Part shown: positions 11,253-24,768 of the stretch, piece by piece
Position numbering within the stretch: the stretch's first letter is position 1
How the letters are laid out: each line of letters starts with the position of its first letter
NCBI RefSeq assembly: GCF_021462225.1
Contig: NC_061817.1
Location: 14,971,810-15,035,809 of the forward strand
Origin: Girardinichthys multiradiatus
Lineage: Eukaryota; Chordata; Actinopteri; Cyprinodontiformes; Goodeidae
Direction of reading: 5' to 3'
Length of the DNA: 64,000 bases
Position numbers and translations under genes: made by a program
The notes under the pieces: generated by a model
What the model was told of the DNA's origin: nothing
Databases searched by the model: none
What the model saw: the letters and a program-made list of their open reading frames with translations, nothing else

Positions 11253-14200
11253 ATGGAGAAATCAAGTTGCTTTTCTTCAGCTCGAAACATCCTGTGTCTG
11301 TTTGACGTGGACGGCACACTGACACCACCAAGAGAAGTAAGCTCCCATTCAACAGACAGCCCATTGTTGGTGTTTATTTGTCATTAGAAGCAACTTCCTC
11401 CTCTCTGCAGCTCCTTTCTCTGTCTGCATCATTTGCCTCCTACCCTGAGGAGAGCACACTGTGTCCTCATGGCATTATGTCCTAATTCATTCACTGTTTG
11501 GAGACCTTTTTGCACGTAATCCAGTGATAGCAAAGTCAAACAAAGTTGGGATTTGTTTGAAACGTGGAAACTGTCATTTCATGCATCTCTTAGGCTTTTG
11601 ATTGTTTTAAATTTACATTGAATTATTGTTAATATGGTTGTTTTTGATGGTTTTCCACTGCCATCTATGAAGATTTTCTGCATGCATACATTTATTTTAG
11701 TGTTAGTAAAGTGCAGGCTGTTGTGTCAGGGGTTCAACAAATGCTACTACTGCTGTCACAATATGAAAGCAGTCTTTACACTCATGTTATTATGTAATAA
11801 TTTAAGATATTGCTGTTTTTCAGCAGTGTGCTCACTGAGGTGTGTGTGTCTGTAAAAGGAATATCTGCCATCTGATAACAGATGATAGCAAAAAGAAATA
11901 ACAGATAACCCAAAGAGCATGTTCCTGCAATCTGCAGAAAATCGACCCAAAGCTGGACGAGTTCTTCCGGACTCTGCGGAGGAAAATGAAGATCGGCATC
12001 GTCGGAGGGTCAGACTACCCCAAGATAGCGGAGCAGCTTGGGGAAGGAGATGATGGTGAGCAAGCCTGTTTCCTGTTTTAACCAAACATGCTTTGTAGAT
12101 GCAGGTTTCAGGGTTCCACCGACATTACCTGAAGGCTCTTGTTGCAACATGGTAAACTAGAAACCAGTCTGTGGAGAGTAGTGAGGAGAAGTTTGGGGAT
12201 AGAAGTAAGGCCACCAAAACCTAATGACCATATACCCAGTGTTTTCCCATGCATTGTTGTAGAATTACAGATAAATCAATTAGACCAGATCAATGTATTG
12301 GCATTTAATTGCATAACCAACAGCGTACAACGAGGGATGTGATCCTGTGAAAGGGTTGTATCATGATTACTGTTGGCAAATAAATCACAGTTATCAAGAT
12401 GGTTTTGTTCAAAATGTTCAAAATATGCAGAAAGTGTAATTATAATAGTGAAGCCAACAGCATAAATGGTATCAACATCACTGTGAATATTATAATTTGT
12501 CGTATTAGTATTCAGTCATATATATCACAAATGAACTGCCTTGTAATAAACGATCTTGTACACTAATTATAGTCTGAAGTCCAAAACAAGCAATGCAATC
12601 AGCATTTGAACTGTAATGTTTTTACAAGCAAACAAGTTATTGTAAGCTATTTTGATTTGCTTTAAAATATGTTATTTGAAGTACAGACTGCAGAATCGAT
12701 GCTGTTTTTTACAATGTAATTGGCTGTTCATACCGAGTGTAAGCAGACAGTAGATGTAGAACACAGAGAGGTCAGTGACGTCTTACACAGACAAATCAGA
12801 TCATTCTGAAGATCCTACAGATTCAGCTAAAAGTTGAACCTACTTAACATTAGCTGCTTGTGGTGTTGATTCTGTGTGCATTTACTGAAGGCAAGAACAT
12901 CTTCAAAAAGCCTTTTTGGCACACATAAAAAAAACAAAAAACAGATACATTTATTTAACTGAATGTGCAGTATCAAAAAAACATACGTTTCTTTCACTTT
13001 TTTATAAAAGTGTGCATTATTGTTGTTATCCTGAAGGGTTCTGATATTGAATTAAAATGTATATTGTAATTATAACCGACTAAAATTGGTAATCATTAAG
13101 ACTGGTAAACGTTTCATTGCTACATAAAACACAACAAGAAAGCGGATCGGTGGAAAATGAGGAATATGATTATTTAAGTGGTAGAAACACAAAGTAGATA
13201 CAAAGAGGTTGGTGTTTCTGCTTTTGATGCTGTGGTGCACCTTTTCAGCTGCCTTCACTATCCTCTGCAGGACCGTCTTGTCTGCCATATTGCCTCTGGA
13301 GTAGCTTCTATTCTGAAATGCAATACAACAACACACAATCAGCCACATTTCTGTAGTAAGTCGATATTATCTTTTGGTAATTCTCTCAGCACATTTTAGA
13401 GCCAGTTTTCATACTAAATGCAGTCCTCCATCTGACCCAACAGGCTTCAGTTTGGTTGACTTTCTCAACTCGTGATTCCTACAGCTGTTTCCAAAACACA
13501 CTGACACACTGAGCGTCACACTGATTCAGCCGCCACCTCTCAGGGAACATATGGCTGCACCGGTTGGCTGATAGCTTGTCTGTCGGTAAATATTAGCCTG
13601 CAGCAGGAATGCAGATATGTTGTGCCAAGTCGGAACACAATGTGGTTTCACGTCCAAGTGTGTTAAAGGTGAAGCTTTTCTTGTAGATTATCTGCAGCTG
13701 ATACCTTTGTGCGTTGACCAACAGATTGACTTAAATGGTGTTAAAAGCTAACATCATCATGCAAGAGTATTTTGAGACATCTTCGGAATTGTTTTATTTC
13801 TGTATGCACCTGTTGCTTATTACATGTTAAGACTGCAGTCAAGCGAGTTTATCAACCAGACGCCTGATTGAGAGTCATATGATTGTAGTGCAAACAGTAA
13901 GGTGATTTGAGATTGTTTTGCTAAAGTAAGTCCGGTTCCTCCTTCCTGGAAAACAGGTTCTCTTAGTAGCAACACATGTTGGTCCAAAGCCTCTAAAGCT
14001 TACATTCTTTAGTAGTATTGTTTGTTTTTAGACACTTTGATCTGTCCTCTCTACCCCAGAGAAGACAAGGATTTTCAACAAGTACATCATTTCTTATTTC
14101 CAGATAACAGGAGGTCTTTCCTTTGCCTTAGTCTTTGTCTCTATTTTTAGTTGAGGTTTTATTGTTAAAATACTTTGCAAACTTTGTAACAGCAGTCTTA

Positions 14201-17200
14201 CCCGAGGTGTCCAAACCTGCACATTTCTACTACTCTCTCCTCTTAACCAGTAATAAGTATGGTAATTCATTTAATTTTAAAAACCTAATAAAAGTCTAGG
14301 ATGAAATGAAATATCTGTTTCTCTTACCTTGAGGCTATCGAAAAACAGCAGTCTTCCTTCATATGTAGGTGATCAAAAATCACTTAGGAAAGCTGTGGCT
14401 GTTACATTTCGTGACACGAAAGCAGCAGAAGTTACCTGAGAAATCAGTGTAACTCCTAGGTCTCTGTACCAGCCTGCATCAACAGTCTGTATGGTAACCA
14501 GCCTCTTCCTTAAAAGATTCAGCTTTTAACTCGGATATTCTTCTGAGCATCAGGATAAAGGTTTTGCAGCACACCTGCTTCCTTGCAACCTAGAAGGAAG
14601 GACGTTAGCTGGCAGTGCTGCTAGTACATTTTAAAATGGATTTAAAAATTTTGTTATGGAGGCGGTCAAAAACAAAAACACATCAGTCTCCTACTCACAG
14701 TAGAAATTAGTAGACCGTTATATCCAGCGGATGAACATTAGGAGGAAAATGCAGTGGTGTAGTTGTTACTGCAGGCCTAAGTCATACCCAGCTAACCACC
14801 TTGGTGTCCACCCTCCAACTCCAAGCACACCGCATTGCCTGCATCTTCACAGTCTGGTTAACTTTCTCATCAGAAGACCATACAGCTTCTCTTCTGCAAC
14901 AAGCCATCTTTTAGCTCTCATACATATTCAAAGCATAATCTAACCCAGATTTTAAACAAAAAAAGACATAAATAAAGACAAAAATAAACCTACATTTCCC
15001 GCGTGTCGGCTGTAAATGTACGTGCTCCAAAGACTCTTCAGTATATGCTCAGGGGCAGACTAAGTAGTTCTGAAAGTTTTCCCAATAGAGGTTTTTATAC
15101 TTTTACAATTTATCTAAGCTGTTCGAAATGTAGTTTTTATTTTTACCTTCTTGCTTGGAGGTGGATAAATAACTGCCTTAAAGTGTTTTCCAATAATAAA
15201 CAGGTATGTTCCGCATCGTTTTGGATTACTTTGATACTTTTACATACGGTATAATCAGGAGCCAGTCTAACAACAATGTCAGTTGTTAGTTCATTTTCTT
15301 ATCGCAAAACTGTAAAAACTTGTTTGAATTGAGCCTCATCTTGTTTTTTCTCTCTTTCAGTGATACATAAGTTTGATTATGTGTTTGCTGAGAACGGAAC
15401 AGTTCAATACAAAGATGGGAAACTCCTCTCAAAGCATGTAAATGAATGCAAGTACTTAGCATGGCTGTTTTGAACATCTTTACCCCCTGAAAACTGGAAA
15501 CAGAGAATGCCTAAACTTCCCAGTTAATTCTGCTGGAAAGCAAACGTTTTTGATAATGTTAATTACCATACATTTAAAATATTTCTAGTATCCAGGCAGA
15601 AAGATGAAGGTTATGCCATCCTTTAGATCCTTCATTTATACTGTCATGTTGTTTCTTAAGTGCATTTTTCTCCGATAGGCGATCCAGAACCATCTCGGAG
15701 AGGAGCTGCTGCAAGATCTCATTAACTTTTGCCTCCGATACATGGGGCTCATTAAACTGCCAAAGAAAAGGTGTATTACACAGCAAACCTTTCTGATAAC
15801 TTCGAGATGCTTTCTTTGTCTGATAAATGGTTTTGTTCATCTACACTGATGTAACTGAGGATGAAAAGGTGTTCCTTTTCCAATTTGAGAGCAACATCCA
15901 AAATTAAAAGTCTTTATAATAATGACAGGAAATTCAGGTTTCGGGATAGTGTTTAATCATGTGTCTTTTTCTTTCTGCAGGGGCATTTTTATCGAGTTCA
16001 GGAACGGAATGATTAACATTTCACCCATCGGTCGCAGCTGCACCCTGGAGGAGAGAATAGAATTTTCTGAAATTGACAAAGTGAGTACTTTTTATTCATA
16101 TTTTATTTCAAATGAACCCATTTGTCCTTTGACTTTTGTACCCAGAGTAGTCAGTATCACAAAGTAACATAAAACACCAGTACTGTCCACAGAGAATGAT
16201 TAAATCTTAAGGCAGATAAGATGGACGAAAGCCTGTAGTTACCTGTCATTACTTGTTATGGCTAAGCAAACATTCTTACAAAGTGGCCAAAAAGGCCTCT
16301 GTGTCTCTTTTTTACAAAGAGGTGATCTCGTTAAAGAGACAAAGAAAGGTCAAACATTGATCTGTCAAGACAATCTAACAGATAGTCCACTGACGGTTGA
16401 CAGAGTCTGGCAAAATGAAAGAAGTAAAGATCGGCAGAGGAGAAGTTTAAGCATTTAGATACGTGATCACATTATATACATGAATCTTCCTCTGTTTTCA
16501 GAGAAAGAAACACAGACTCATTTCAGTTACATTTAAATTGAATGGAGAAAACTTTAAATCATTAGGCTTTAATGTATAAAGACTTGGAAGGACTTTTATG
16601 CTCCATCACAGTTTAATTGGTATATTAACACTGATTATTTGTGTAATTATTTAAATATATACTTTCAACATGTTTATGACAAAAACTCAGTATTGTAGCC
16701 AAAGGGCAAAAAAAACCTGGAGAAACAACTCATGACTAATTAGGTTAATTGGCAACAGGCCAGTGAAGGGATTGTCTAAAAAGAGCTTCCCAGAGGGGCG
16801 GGGTCCCTGGGGCGGTGCTCCTTTGGAAGAAACAGGATTTAGGAGCCCTTGTAGAAATCATTGTCAGGAAATGCAGCTTATTAATGTCTCCACAAAAACT
16901 TGTTAAACCTTTACCTTGCAGAAGAAAAACACTGACTAAGATGGATAAAGTCAAGATTGAGTGGAATCAGTGGCCTTACTTAGCTAGAAAATTTGCAGTC
17001 AGTAATAGTGAGCTTTTTTAGATTGAGTTGATGTAACTTAATCTGACTGTCAGTCAGTCAGTCATTTTCTACTGCTTATTCCATAGTGGGTCGAGGGGAA
17101 GCTGGTGCCTATCTCCTGCAGTCTACGGGCGAGAGGCGGGGTACACCCTGGACAGATCGCCAGTCCATCACAGGGCATTAATTTGTCTGTGTTAACCTAA

Positions 17201-20200
17201 AAAACAATTAAATTGAACTGGCATCAATGAAAATGAGGCTGATTTCTATAGAATCATATTACTCTTTAAAATACAATAAGATTTTGCCCTGCAAAATTAT
17301 TCATACCTTTTAATCGTTTTTCCTCTCCCCTCTGGAGAAAAGCATCTGCACAGCATGATGCTGCCACCTCCATGTATCACATTGGGGATGGTGTGTTCGG
17401 GGGTATGTGCAGTGGGTATCTGATTAATTCTCTCTTTGCCTGGCCTATTAGAGTGCCGGGCGGGGGGCTTTCTGGATGATGGATTGAAAGCTCCAGGAGA
17501 TGTTCAATATTGTTTCATAACCTAATTTCAAACTTTAAAAAGCTCACCGGTTTGTTTCTTGTTTCACAGAGGGAGAAGATCCAGGAGAAATTTGTTGCTG
17601 CCTTGAAAAAGGAATTTGCTGGAAAAGGGCTGCGCTTCACCAAAGGTGAGAGGAAAAACACACAGGGAAGCCTGTTGACACAACATTGCTCCAGATCTCA
17701 GTCGGCATCCGTGCAGAAAGGAGAGGAAAGGACACAGAAAGGAATTATATGCAGCTAGAAGATCTTGTTTTTGGTGGACACTCTCTCAGGGGAAAAACAA
17801 GCTCATTAACATTCGGCTTACAGCTCTGCAGCTTAGTGCCACACCAGTTTTATAGCATTTCAGTCTGCTTGTTGCTTCTTATCTCCTGATAAAAACAGAG
17901 ACCCCCCCACCTTTGGTTCGTCCTGAACCTTCGTGCTGGAGTTGCAGGTTAACTATTAGACAGACGCTGTTCCATCTTGCCCTTTTGACAACACAGCAGC
18001 AGGATGTACTCGATGTTTGCATACGTGCCCCGCCGCTGTGCTGATGAAGCGTGAGGGCTGTTCACACTTCACACAAACAAGCCTGGCCTGTCTGGTTTCT
18101 TTGAAAGCCTACATATTAACTGCTGAGATTTCATGCTCACTTGGGCTTCTGGGGTGTAAATCAGCGGGGAAATTTGCAGCCTTTGCTGTGGCTTAAGTCT
18201 TCACGGTGTTGACTCTGACGCTGTGAAAATAGCTTGATGGGTCCAGAACATTTATTTGTTTCCTTTTCCTTAAAGTTTATCTCTGAAGGGCACGGCTGCC
18301 CTCATCAGCTGATATGAGTGATCTCTGCGATAGGTGTTACATAATCTGACATCACCTGATCTGCACTGAGAGGACACAATGTAAGAGCTGAGTGTGTTCA
18401 GGGATGTTTTTCTCCTGTTAGAGGATTCAGTGTTAAATAACGCAGGTGCAGTAAAGTTTAACCCATGATGCACCTATGATCTGGGCTTTTCACATATTGT
18501 GGCATTTCTAAAAGAGTACAACATGCAGGCTTAGGTGGTTGAGGTTGGTTAAAGATGAGACTGAAGCGCTGAGTTGTTTATCACGTTTATCACCCTAACG
18601 TTTGAAGATGTTTGTGACAGAGCCATGAGGAGGGTGTGTGAGGACAGGACCTCCTGATTGGCTGGAGGCAAGGCAGTGAAAGTCATTTAAGTTGGAGGGA
18701 AGAATGTCTGCAAAAGGCCATCAGACAAATTTCTGTTTGTTTTTTTTTTTTTTTCTCTACACAGATTTCACAGCACAAAGGTTCATGTGAGTTGAAGTTC
18801 AGCAGAGACAGATTGTCTCAGTTTCTCATACAGCTGATGATTTATGAGTGTCACGCTGGAGTCATGTTACGTATTATAGTTTGGATTACAGAAAATCCAA
18901 ACCCCAGCAGTGATTTGTTTCTTTTCACACTTCACATTTTCTCACGCTGTCGATGGGAAAAAGTACAAGTTTTATTTTCCACTGTTAAATTATTTACTGC
19001 TTAGTGAACTGGATGTGATTAAACCTATGATTCTCTTTTTGTGACTTGTGAATATTTTTATTCATTTTCTTTCTTGAAACTATACACACCAGACCCCACC
19101 CTAGGAGACAACCCCGAAAATATATACATAAATAAAAACGCAATAAAAACGTGCATACAGTAGACTTCTCCATGCAGTCAAGTCCAAAGTTATTCATACT
19201 CCTGGTAGATTTGGATTTTAAGTAATCTGTCAGATTCCTTAATTTGACCTGCTGGTCTTAAAGTTCATTACTAAAGGTAAACATGCAAAACGTTGGTCAG
19301 CAATTATAGGAAGGGTTGGACTGCTAGGAAAGGCAAGGCAAGTTTATTTATATAGCACATTTCAGTAGCAAGACAATTCAAAGAGCTGTACATGAAAAAA
19401 AGAGAAAGAGACATAATAAAAGAGTACATTGCAGCAGCATAAAGGTAATCAAATAATTTACAAACACAGACAATTAAACAATAAAAATTAATAATTAAGA
19501 TGATAATAAAAAAGAAAAATGTATGATAACATGATTGATAAGAAATGAAAGTTGGACAGAAAACGTAACTAATAATATTTAGATGGCACAGTCAAAGGCC
19601 ACTCTAAACAAATAAGTTTTTAATCTTGATTTAAAGCAACTTAGGGTTTTGGCGCTTTTACAGTTTTCTGGGAGTTTATTCCAGATTAGTGGAGGATAAG
19701 AACTAAAAGCTGCTTCTCCTTGTTTGGTTCTGGTTCTGGGTATGCAGAGTAGATTTGAGCCAGAAGACCTGAGAGGTCTGGGTGGTTGATACATTGACAA
19801 CAAGTCTGTAATGTATTTTGGTGCTAAGCCATTCAGTGATTTATAGACTAACAGAAGTATTTTAAAGTCTATTCTCTGAGCTACAGGGAGCCAGTGTAGG
19901 GACTTTAGAACCGGGGTGATGTGCTCCACTTTCTTAGTTCTAGTGAGGATGCGGGCCGCAGCGTTCTGGATCAACTGCAGCTGTCTGATCGACTTTTTAG
20001 GCAGACCTGTGAAGACACTGTTGCAGTAATCAATTCTACTAAAGATGAACACATGAATTAGTTTTTCAAGGTCCTGCTGAGACATTAGTCCTTTAATCCT
20101 GGAGATGTTCTTTAGGTGATAGAAGGCCGACCTTGTTACTGTCTTTATGTGCCTCTGAAGGTTCAGGTCTGAGTCCATCACTACACCCAGGTTTACAGCC

Positions 20201-22642
20201 TGACTGGTGGTTTCTAGCTGTATTAACTGAAGCTGTGTGCTAACTTTTAAACGCTCTTCCTTTGGTCCAAAGATTATTACTTCAGTTTTGTTTTGATTCA
20301 GCTGAAGAAATTTTCAGCCCATCCATGCATTGATTTCTTCTAAGCATTTACCAAGCGCTTGAATGGGTTCAAGTCACCTGGTGACATCGTAACGTATAGC
20401 TGTGTGTCGTCTGCATAGTTATGATAACTTATGTTGTTGTTTATTATAATCTGAGTTAGGCGAAGCATGTAGATATTGAATAGGAGGGGCCCTAAGATGG
20501 ACCCTTGGGGAACGCCACATGTGATTTTTGTGGTCTCTGATGTACTTAACTACAAATAAAGTAGGAACAAACATTTTCATATGAAGATGGAGATGAACTG
20601 GCCTGGAGCCATTAACATCATGTTATGACCAAACCATGATAATCTTGAGACATGATAATTGTCTCCTTTCAGGTGGTCTCATCAGTTTTGATGTTTTCCC
20701 CGAGGGCTGGGACAAGAGCCTGTGCCTGGATTTGCTGGCCATCTACTTCTTTGGCAATGAGACCTCAGATGTAAGATCATCCTGTTATTAGCATCAACAC
20801 ATAATTTCTTTGGTTGTGGAAAATATCATGACCAAATTAATAAAGGAAAACGGCAGAAGCATAAATGGCAACATGTTCCCTATGCTCTGGAAAACTATTT
20901 TAGAGAGATACACATTGCATTGGAAGCTAACTATGAAGAGCTCCTAACATGACCACTTGGAAGTGAGAATAGGTTGTGAAGAACAATGGCCTTAAAGAGC
21001 CAGAAGCAATAAAAACGAAGCATTTTTGAGAGATAAGGCATCAGAGGTGCTACAGAAACATACGTACACACATTTGTGCATTTAAATGTTGCAAACAACA
21101 ACTAAAATAATTTGCATTACAAAATAGTAGAAGCTCTTACAGATAAACCTCATTTTGAAGTTTAACCCTCCAGTTGTAATTAGCATCAGACAGAGATTTG
21201 CATGAATTACCTGGAATTAGATGACATGTCCATGTGCAGATCTCTGCTTTATATGCACACTTCTTATTCTGTTGGAAGGGATCATATTTAAAAGTACTGC
21301 ACTAGATCTGAAAACCAGCATTAACGTGGATCTACAAAGTTTATTATTTGCTTGTCACCTTGAAAACTCATGAACCTTCCTCCGCCCTCTGGTTTGAGTT
21401 GCATGTAGCTTCGAATAACTGCAAGCTGCAGCAGCAGTCTCTGACTTTTGGGTGATTTTTTTGTCTTTTCTGTGCTTCAGAATGACTGGCCTGTGATAGC
21501 CTTAGGAGATGGGAGGCATGTCATTAGTTGAAGCAGCTCTTGAATGTGGATGAAGGCACATTCATCTCATACCGCTGAAAGAATGTAGCAGCATTTGAGC
21601 AATCTGGCCTCAGGTTCTCCTGCTGGGTTTCAACCTGGACCTCTGCACTGATCTAATCATTGGAAATCTGCTGTTAATATTCCAACAAATGTCAGAGTAG
21701 GAAAATATGCCTTGCAAAAATATTCACTCTTTGTTACATTTACATATTTCATTGGGATTTTTTTGTGATAGACAAACACCAAACAGCACATCATTGTGAA
21801 ATAGCCAGAAAGGATACATGGTTTTCAAAATGTTTTACTGATAAAAGCCTTAGACATTTGGCATATATTGCATTCATCCCTTCCTGAATACTTTGTGTAA
21901 CTGCCAGTTGTTCCAGTTACAGCCTTTGGGGGTATGTCTGGAACAGCTTTGCATTTATGCTTTGTGTTTATTCTTTTTTTGCAAAATAGTTTTTGCATTG
22001 GATCTTATTTTGGGGTATCAGAGTATTGGAGGCTGAATACAAATGTGCACCAAACATTTAAAATTTTTATTTGTAAAAAGAAGAAATTTGTCTCCTTTTC
22101 TCGTCACTTCCCAGTTATCCACTAGTTTGTGTAAATCTGTCACACAAAGTCCAGATAATATGCACTGAGGTTTATGGTTGTAATGTGACAAAGCGTGAAA
22201 GAGCTGAAGAAGATTGAAAACTTCTGCAGAACAGTGTAAACAGAAAGCCTCTCTTTGATTCACTGTGCTCTTATGAGAGGACCAACATGCTGAGGGGAAA
22301 GAGCTCTGACAGAGAATGAACACATCTGTTCTTGGGTGTCTGATTTGGTGGTTGGTTTTAGTCAGGTGAAGGAAAACAAACCACATAAAGCTACAGCTGT
22401 CAGCTCTGCTCTGACGTTTATGATGACGGTGGTTCTGTTTCCAGGGAGGAAACGACTATGAAATCTTCAACGACCCAAGGACGATCGGATTCACGGTCTA
22501 CTCTCCCGAGCACACGGCGCGGCTCTGTCGAGAACTTTTCTTTGATGCTTCTCCACATCTCATCATGATACCTTCGGCCAAAAACCCCTCTGATATGGAT
22601 GGCAACATGACTATTGATCGCAGGGTTTTAATGAACTGCTGA
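11253..22642 (+). CDS. pmm1: Phosphomannomutase 1 (8 exons)
   Basis: Cytosolic enzyme converting mannose-6-phosphate to mannose-1-phosphate for GDP-mannose synthesis; HAD superfamily. Coding exons: 11253-11336, 11938-12055, 15361-15437, 15679-15770, 15981-16080, 17570-17645, 20673-20770, 22445-22642. All have GT-AG borders and matching phases, giving 280 residues. The HAD motif DVDGT puts the nucleophile at D18 and the acid/base at D20. GIVGGSDY is at 48-55, the substrate-binding block [12 protein letters not shown] at 131-142 and GGNDYEIF at 216-223. Blocks [10 protein letters not shown] and [12 protein letters not shown] favour PMM1 over PMM2. The start has a good context (A at -3, G at +4). 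Odd points: relative to human PMM1 as I recall it (262 aa), exon 7 is about six codons short between CLD and IYFF, and the C-terminus is about 26 residues longer. Downstream csdc2 lies tail to tail, as in human. Confidence 0.95.
12056..15360 (+). other. pmm1 intron 2, nothing recognised
   Basis: A 3.3 kb intron with no supported exon, RNA gene or classifiable repeat. Short ORFs inside it are unremarkable. Confidence 0.5.
17042..17178 (-). repeat. LINE/SINE 3'-tail repeat in pmm1 intron 5
   Basis: The minus strand reads as a repeat widespread in fish, with CCAGGGTGTACCCCGCCTCT near the middle, then GGAATAAGCAGTAGAAAATG and a (GACT)n tail at about 17042-17060. The tail with short tandem repeats is typical of RTE-type LINE 3' ends and of SINEs that borrow them. 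A shorter copy with target-site duplication is at 39532-39612. Confidence 0.6.
17283..17420 (-). mobile_element. Short Tc1-like fossil in pmm1 intron 5
   Basis: The phrase GCATGATGCTGCCACCTCCA (read on plus) is the complement of the conserved GGTGGCAGCATC segment preceding the WG box in Tc1 transposases, also seen on plus at about 29990. The rest is too decayed to translate. Confidence 0.5.
19328..20553 (-). mobile_element. L2/CR1-like LINE 3' part in pmm1 intron 6
   Basis: Minus strand, 5'-truncated inside the reverse transcriptase. From 20553 down it reads [18 protein letters not shown], then the catalytic NYADDTQLY box, an [10 protein letters not shown] block, and a 200-residue open frame (20181-19579) with [38 protein letters not shown] and WNKLP, the typical C-terminal domain of L2/CR1/Rex1-group elements. 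The 3' end at about 19328-19390 has the TTTATTTATATAGCAC tail. At least one stop and a frame change occur upstream of the open part. Antisense to its own direction, it is simply intronic to pmm1. Confidence 0.88.
21700..21960. mobile_element. Tc1-type terminal-repeat fragment in pmm1 intron 7
   Basis: The segment starting CTTGCAAAAATATTCAC and containing CATTGGGATTTTTTTGTGA and ACATGGTTTTCAAAATG resembles the long terminal repeat of a fish Tc1 family, whose relatives are at 29845-29935 and 39065-39260. No transposase sequence remains. Confidence 0.5.
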
Positions 22643-23580
22643 ATGGTAATACTACTGATCTCCCCTTGTTAATAATATTAGTTTAATATATGAATGAAAG
22701 ATGGAAGGTTGGTCTTTATTTAAAGAAATGGACAGTTGTTATGGAATACTGTGCCAAAAACTGTTTCACTTGTGCGATAAGTAACATGTAACCTTGAATC
22801 TAACCCAAAATTAGCAGGAATGTTCATCTTGCACGTTAGTTTGGGTATGAAGCAATATTTTGTACTAATGCTGGGATCCTTTTATTCTTCTTATTGACAA
22901 ACCCACTGCAGTATGTGAGAAGGATGGAAGAGAATGGGATTAAAACATGGGATTATTTTTTGTTTTTTTTGGTTGCTCAGAAAAATTTGATGAACTTGTT
23001 GAAACAAAGACCTCTCTTCTTTTAAGGTTTAGGGTGAACCAAAGACAAACAACATTCTTGGTGCTTTAATTTTTAAACTGGATCTCTTTCAGTATTTTAA
23101 CTGTTTAACATTTAGTGTCAAATATTAACATCAACTTCTCAAAGTCATGAAAAAGATATTAACTCCTTTTTTGTGTTCACTGTGGGTCTTTAAATGCATT
23201 TAAGATTTAGCAGATTTTAAGCAAAGGTTAAATTTTTTAAGTGCAGTTCTGTTGAGAGGTTGTGAATAGTCAGTATCTTACCTACCACTTGATAAGATGA
23301 AAGATTAATTGGGTAAAAATGAACTTAATCCCTAAATATTTTAGTAAAACAAATATTTCAGTATGAAAGGTCATTGTTACCGTTCGCAGGCTAACACGGT
23401 CTGAGTGTAAATTCGATTCAAATAAATATCTAATGCTAATAAAGTCACTGTCTACATTAACTAGACATCAGCTAGAAATCCAATCTCTTTCATCAAACCA
23501 AAGATTGTAAGAGACTTATCCACTGCAGGTAGGATACTTCATGCTCTTAGGCTCTCAGCAGAATCCCATCTTCAAAACAT
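22643..23580 (+). other. pmm1: pmm1 3' flank / probable 3' UTR
   Basis: AT-rich sequence after the pmm1 stop. Possible polyadenylation hexamers are ATTAAA near 22939 and AATAAA near 23420 and 23438; I cannot tell which is used. No other feature seen. Confidence 0.35.
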
Positions 23581-23581
23581 C

Positions 23582-23812
23582 TGGGCCCGTATTCACGAAG
23601 AATCGTAAGACTAAACGTAGCTCCTAGTGACGTCATTCTAAGAAAAATCTCAGAATTTCACAAATATTATGATTTTTCTTAGAAATTCCCCATGGTCAGA
23701 TAAAAGTTATTTATGAAGCATCTTAGGCCTTAAGAGAGCTCCTAACATGAGGAAATGTTAATAGTAGCGACAAGGACTTCTAGTGAGCTTAAGAGTGTCT
23801 TAAGCAGAGATG
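23582..23812. repeat. Hairpin-containing MITE-like repeat
   Basis: A stretch opening with GGGCCCGTATTCACGAAG holds a perfect 14 bp inverted repeat: 23636-23649 pairs with 23671-23684 across a 21 nt loop. Related phrases recur within it (CTCCTAGTGA, GCTCCTAACATG, CTTAAGAGTGTCTTAAG). The look is that of a non-autonomous DNA transposon of the kind common in fish, but I cannot name the family. Confidence 0.45.
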
Positions 23813-24554
23813 ATGGTGGAAAGACCAAGAGAAAGGAGAGATATTCTCCAAACAATGAATAACAGTGAATTAAAATGCTACCAGCTCTATCGCGCAGGGA
23901 TTCACCCCTTTAATAGTCAAGTAAATGAGAACATAAACTTCTATAACAATCATACAATAATTAATATAGAGATTAGATTAACTTTATCATTCCCCTATAG
24001 GGCGAAAATAAATCGTTTCAGCAGCAGGACAGGTTAATGGTGCACCTCTAGTAAAGTAATATTAGGAAGGATAAATAAATAATAGAAACAATAATGAATA
24101 ACCATGAATAAAACGTGAACAACACTACAAACAATATCGTGCAGAATTATTTAAATATTAACAGACTGTAAAATGCTTTCACAAACTTAATTAGGAAAAA
24201 ACTTGAAAATATATACAAACTCTGCAAGATACAGTACAATAATATAAGCACTATATACACAGAAGGAAGATGTAAATGAGGTGAAGAAGTAGTTGCTGTA
24301 TTGTTCATGATGATGCCAAAACAACTGAAATAGATCTTGGATAACTGTAAGAAAGTGCTGAAAGATGCTGAAAACAAATATATCTTAAGACCCTTTAAAC
24401 AAATTATAAGAAACTCTCGATTAAAGAAATAACTGATAAAATAAGAAGTGTTTTAAGACTTTTGCACAATACTGGGTGTTCAAAAATGATAAATGGCTCA
24501 GTGAGAAAATTAATCTCAACCAGTGAATTGAGCTACTGTGACTGTGTCACTATT

Positions 24555-24768
24555 TTAACTTTTTTTTTTTTTTTTTTGGCATTAGTGGCCTTTTTATTAT
24601 TATTTTTTTTAACAATAGGCAGACAGGAAAGAGGGGTAGAGAGAGGGGGAGACATTCGACAAATGTCGCCGGGTCCAGGACTCAAACCCAGGACGGCTGC
24701 TTCGAGGACTGTAGCCTCCCTATATGGTCGCACGCTTAACCCGTACACCATCAGCGCCGCGACCACTA
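24555..24768 (-). repeat. tRNA-derived SINE
   Basis: Read on the minus strand from 24768: a tRNA-like head with the conserved GGGTTAAGCGTGCGACCATA, a B-box type GGGTTTGAGTCC, then a pyrimidine-rich body (CTCTCTCTACCCCTCTTTCC) and an A/T-rich tail ending in a run of A. This is the architecture of fish tRNA SINEs; not a functional tRNA because the cloverleaf 3' half is absent. Confidence 0.65.

Noticed and set aside
15574..15840. 88-codon minus ORF
   Set aside because: Shadow of pmm1 exon 4, which is supported on the plus strand by phase and homology.
17042..17060. CRISPR-like or tandem array from repeated CAGT units
   Set aside because: Only a short tetranucleotide tail of a retroposon; no spacers.
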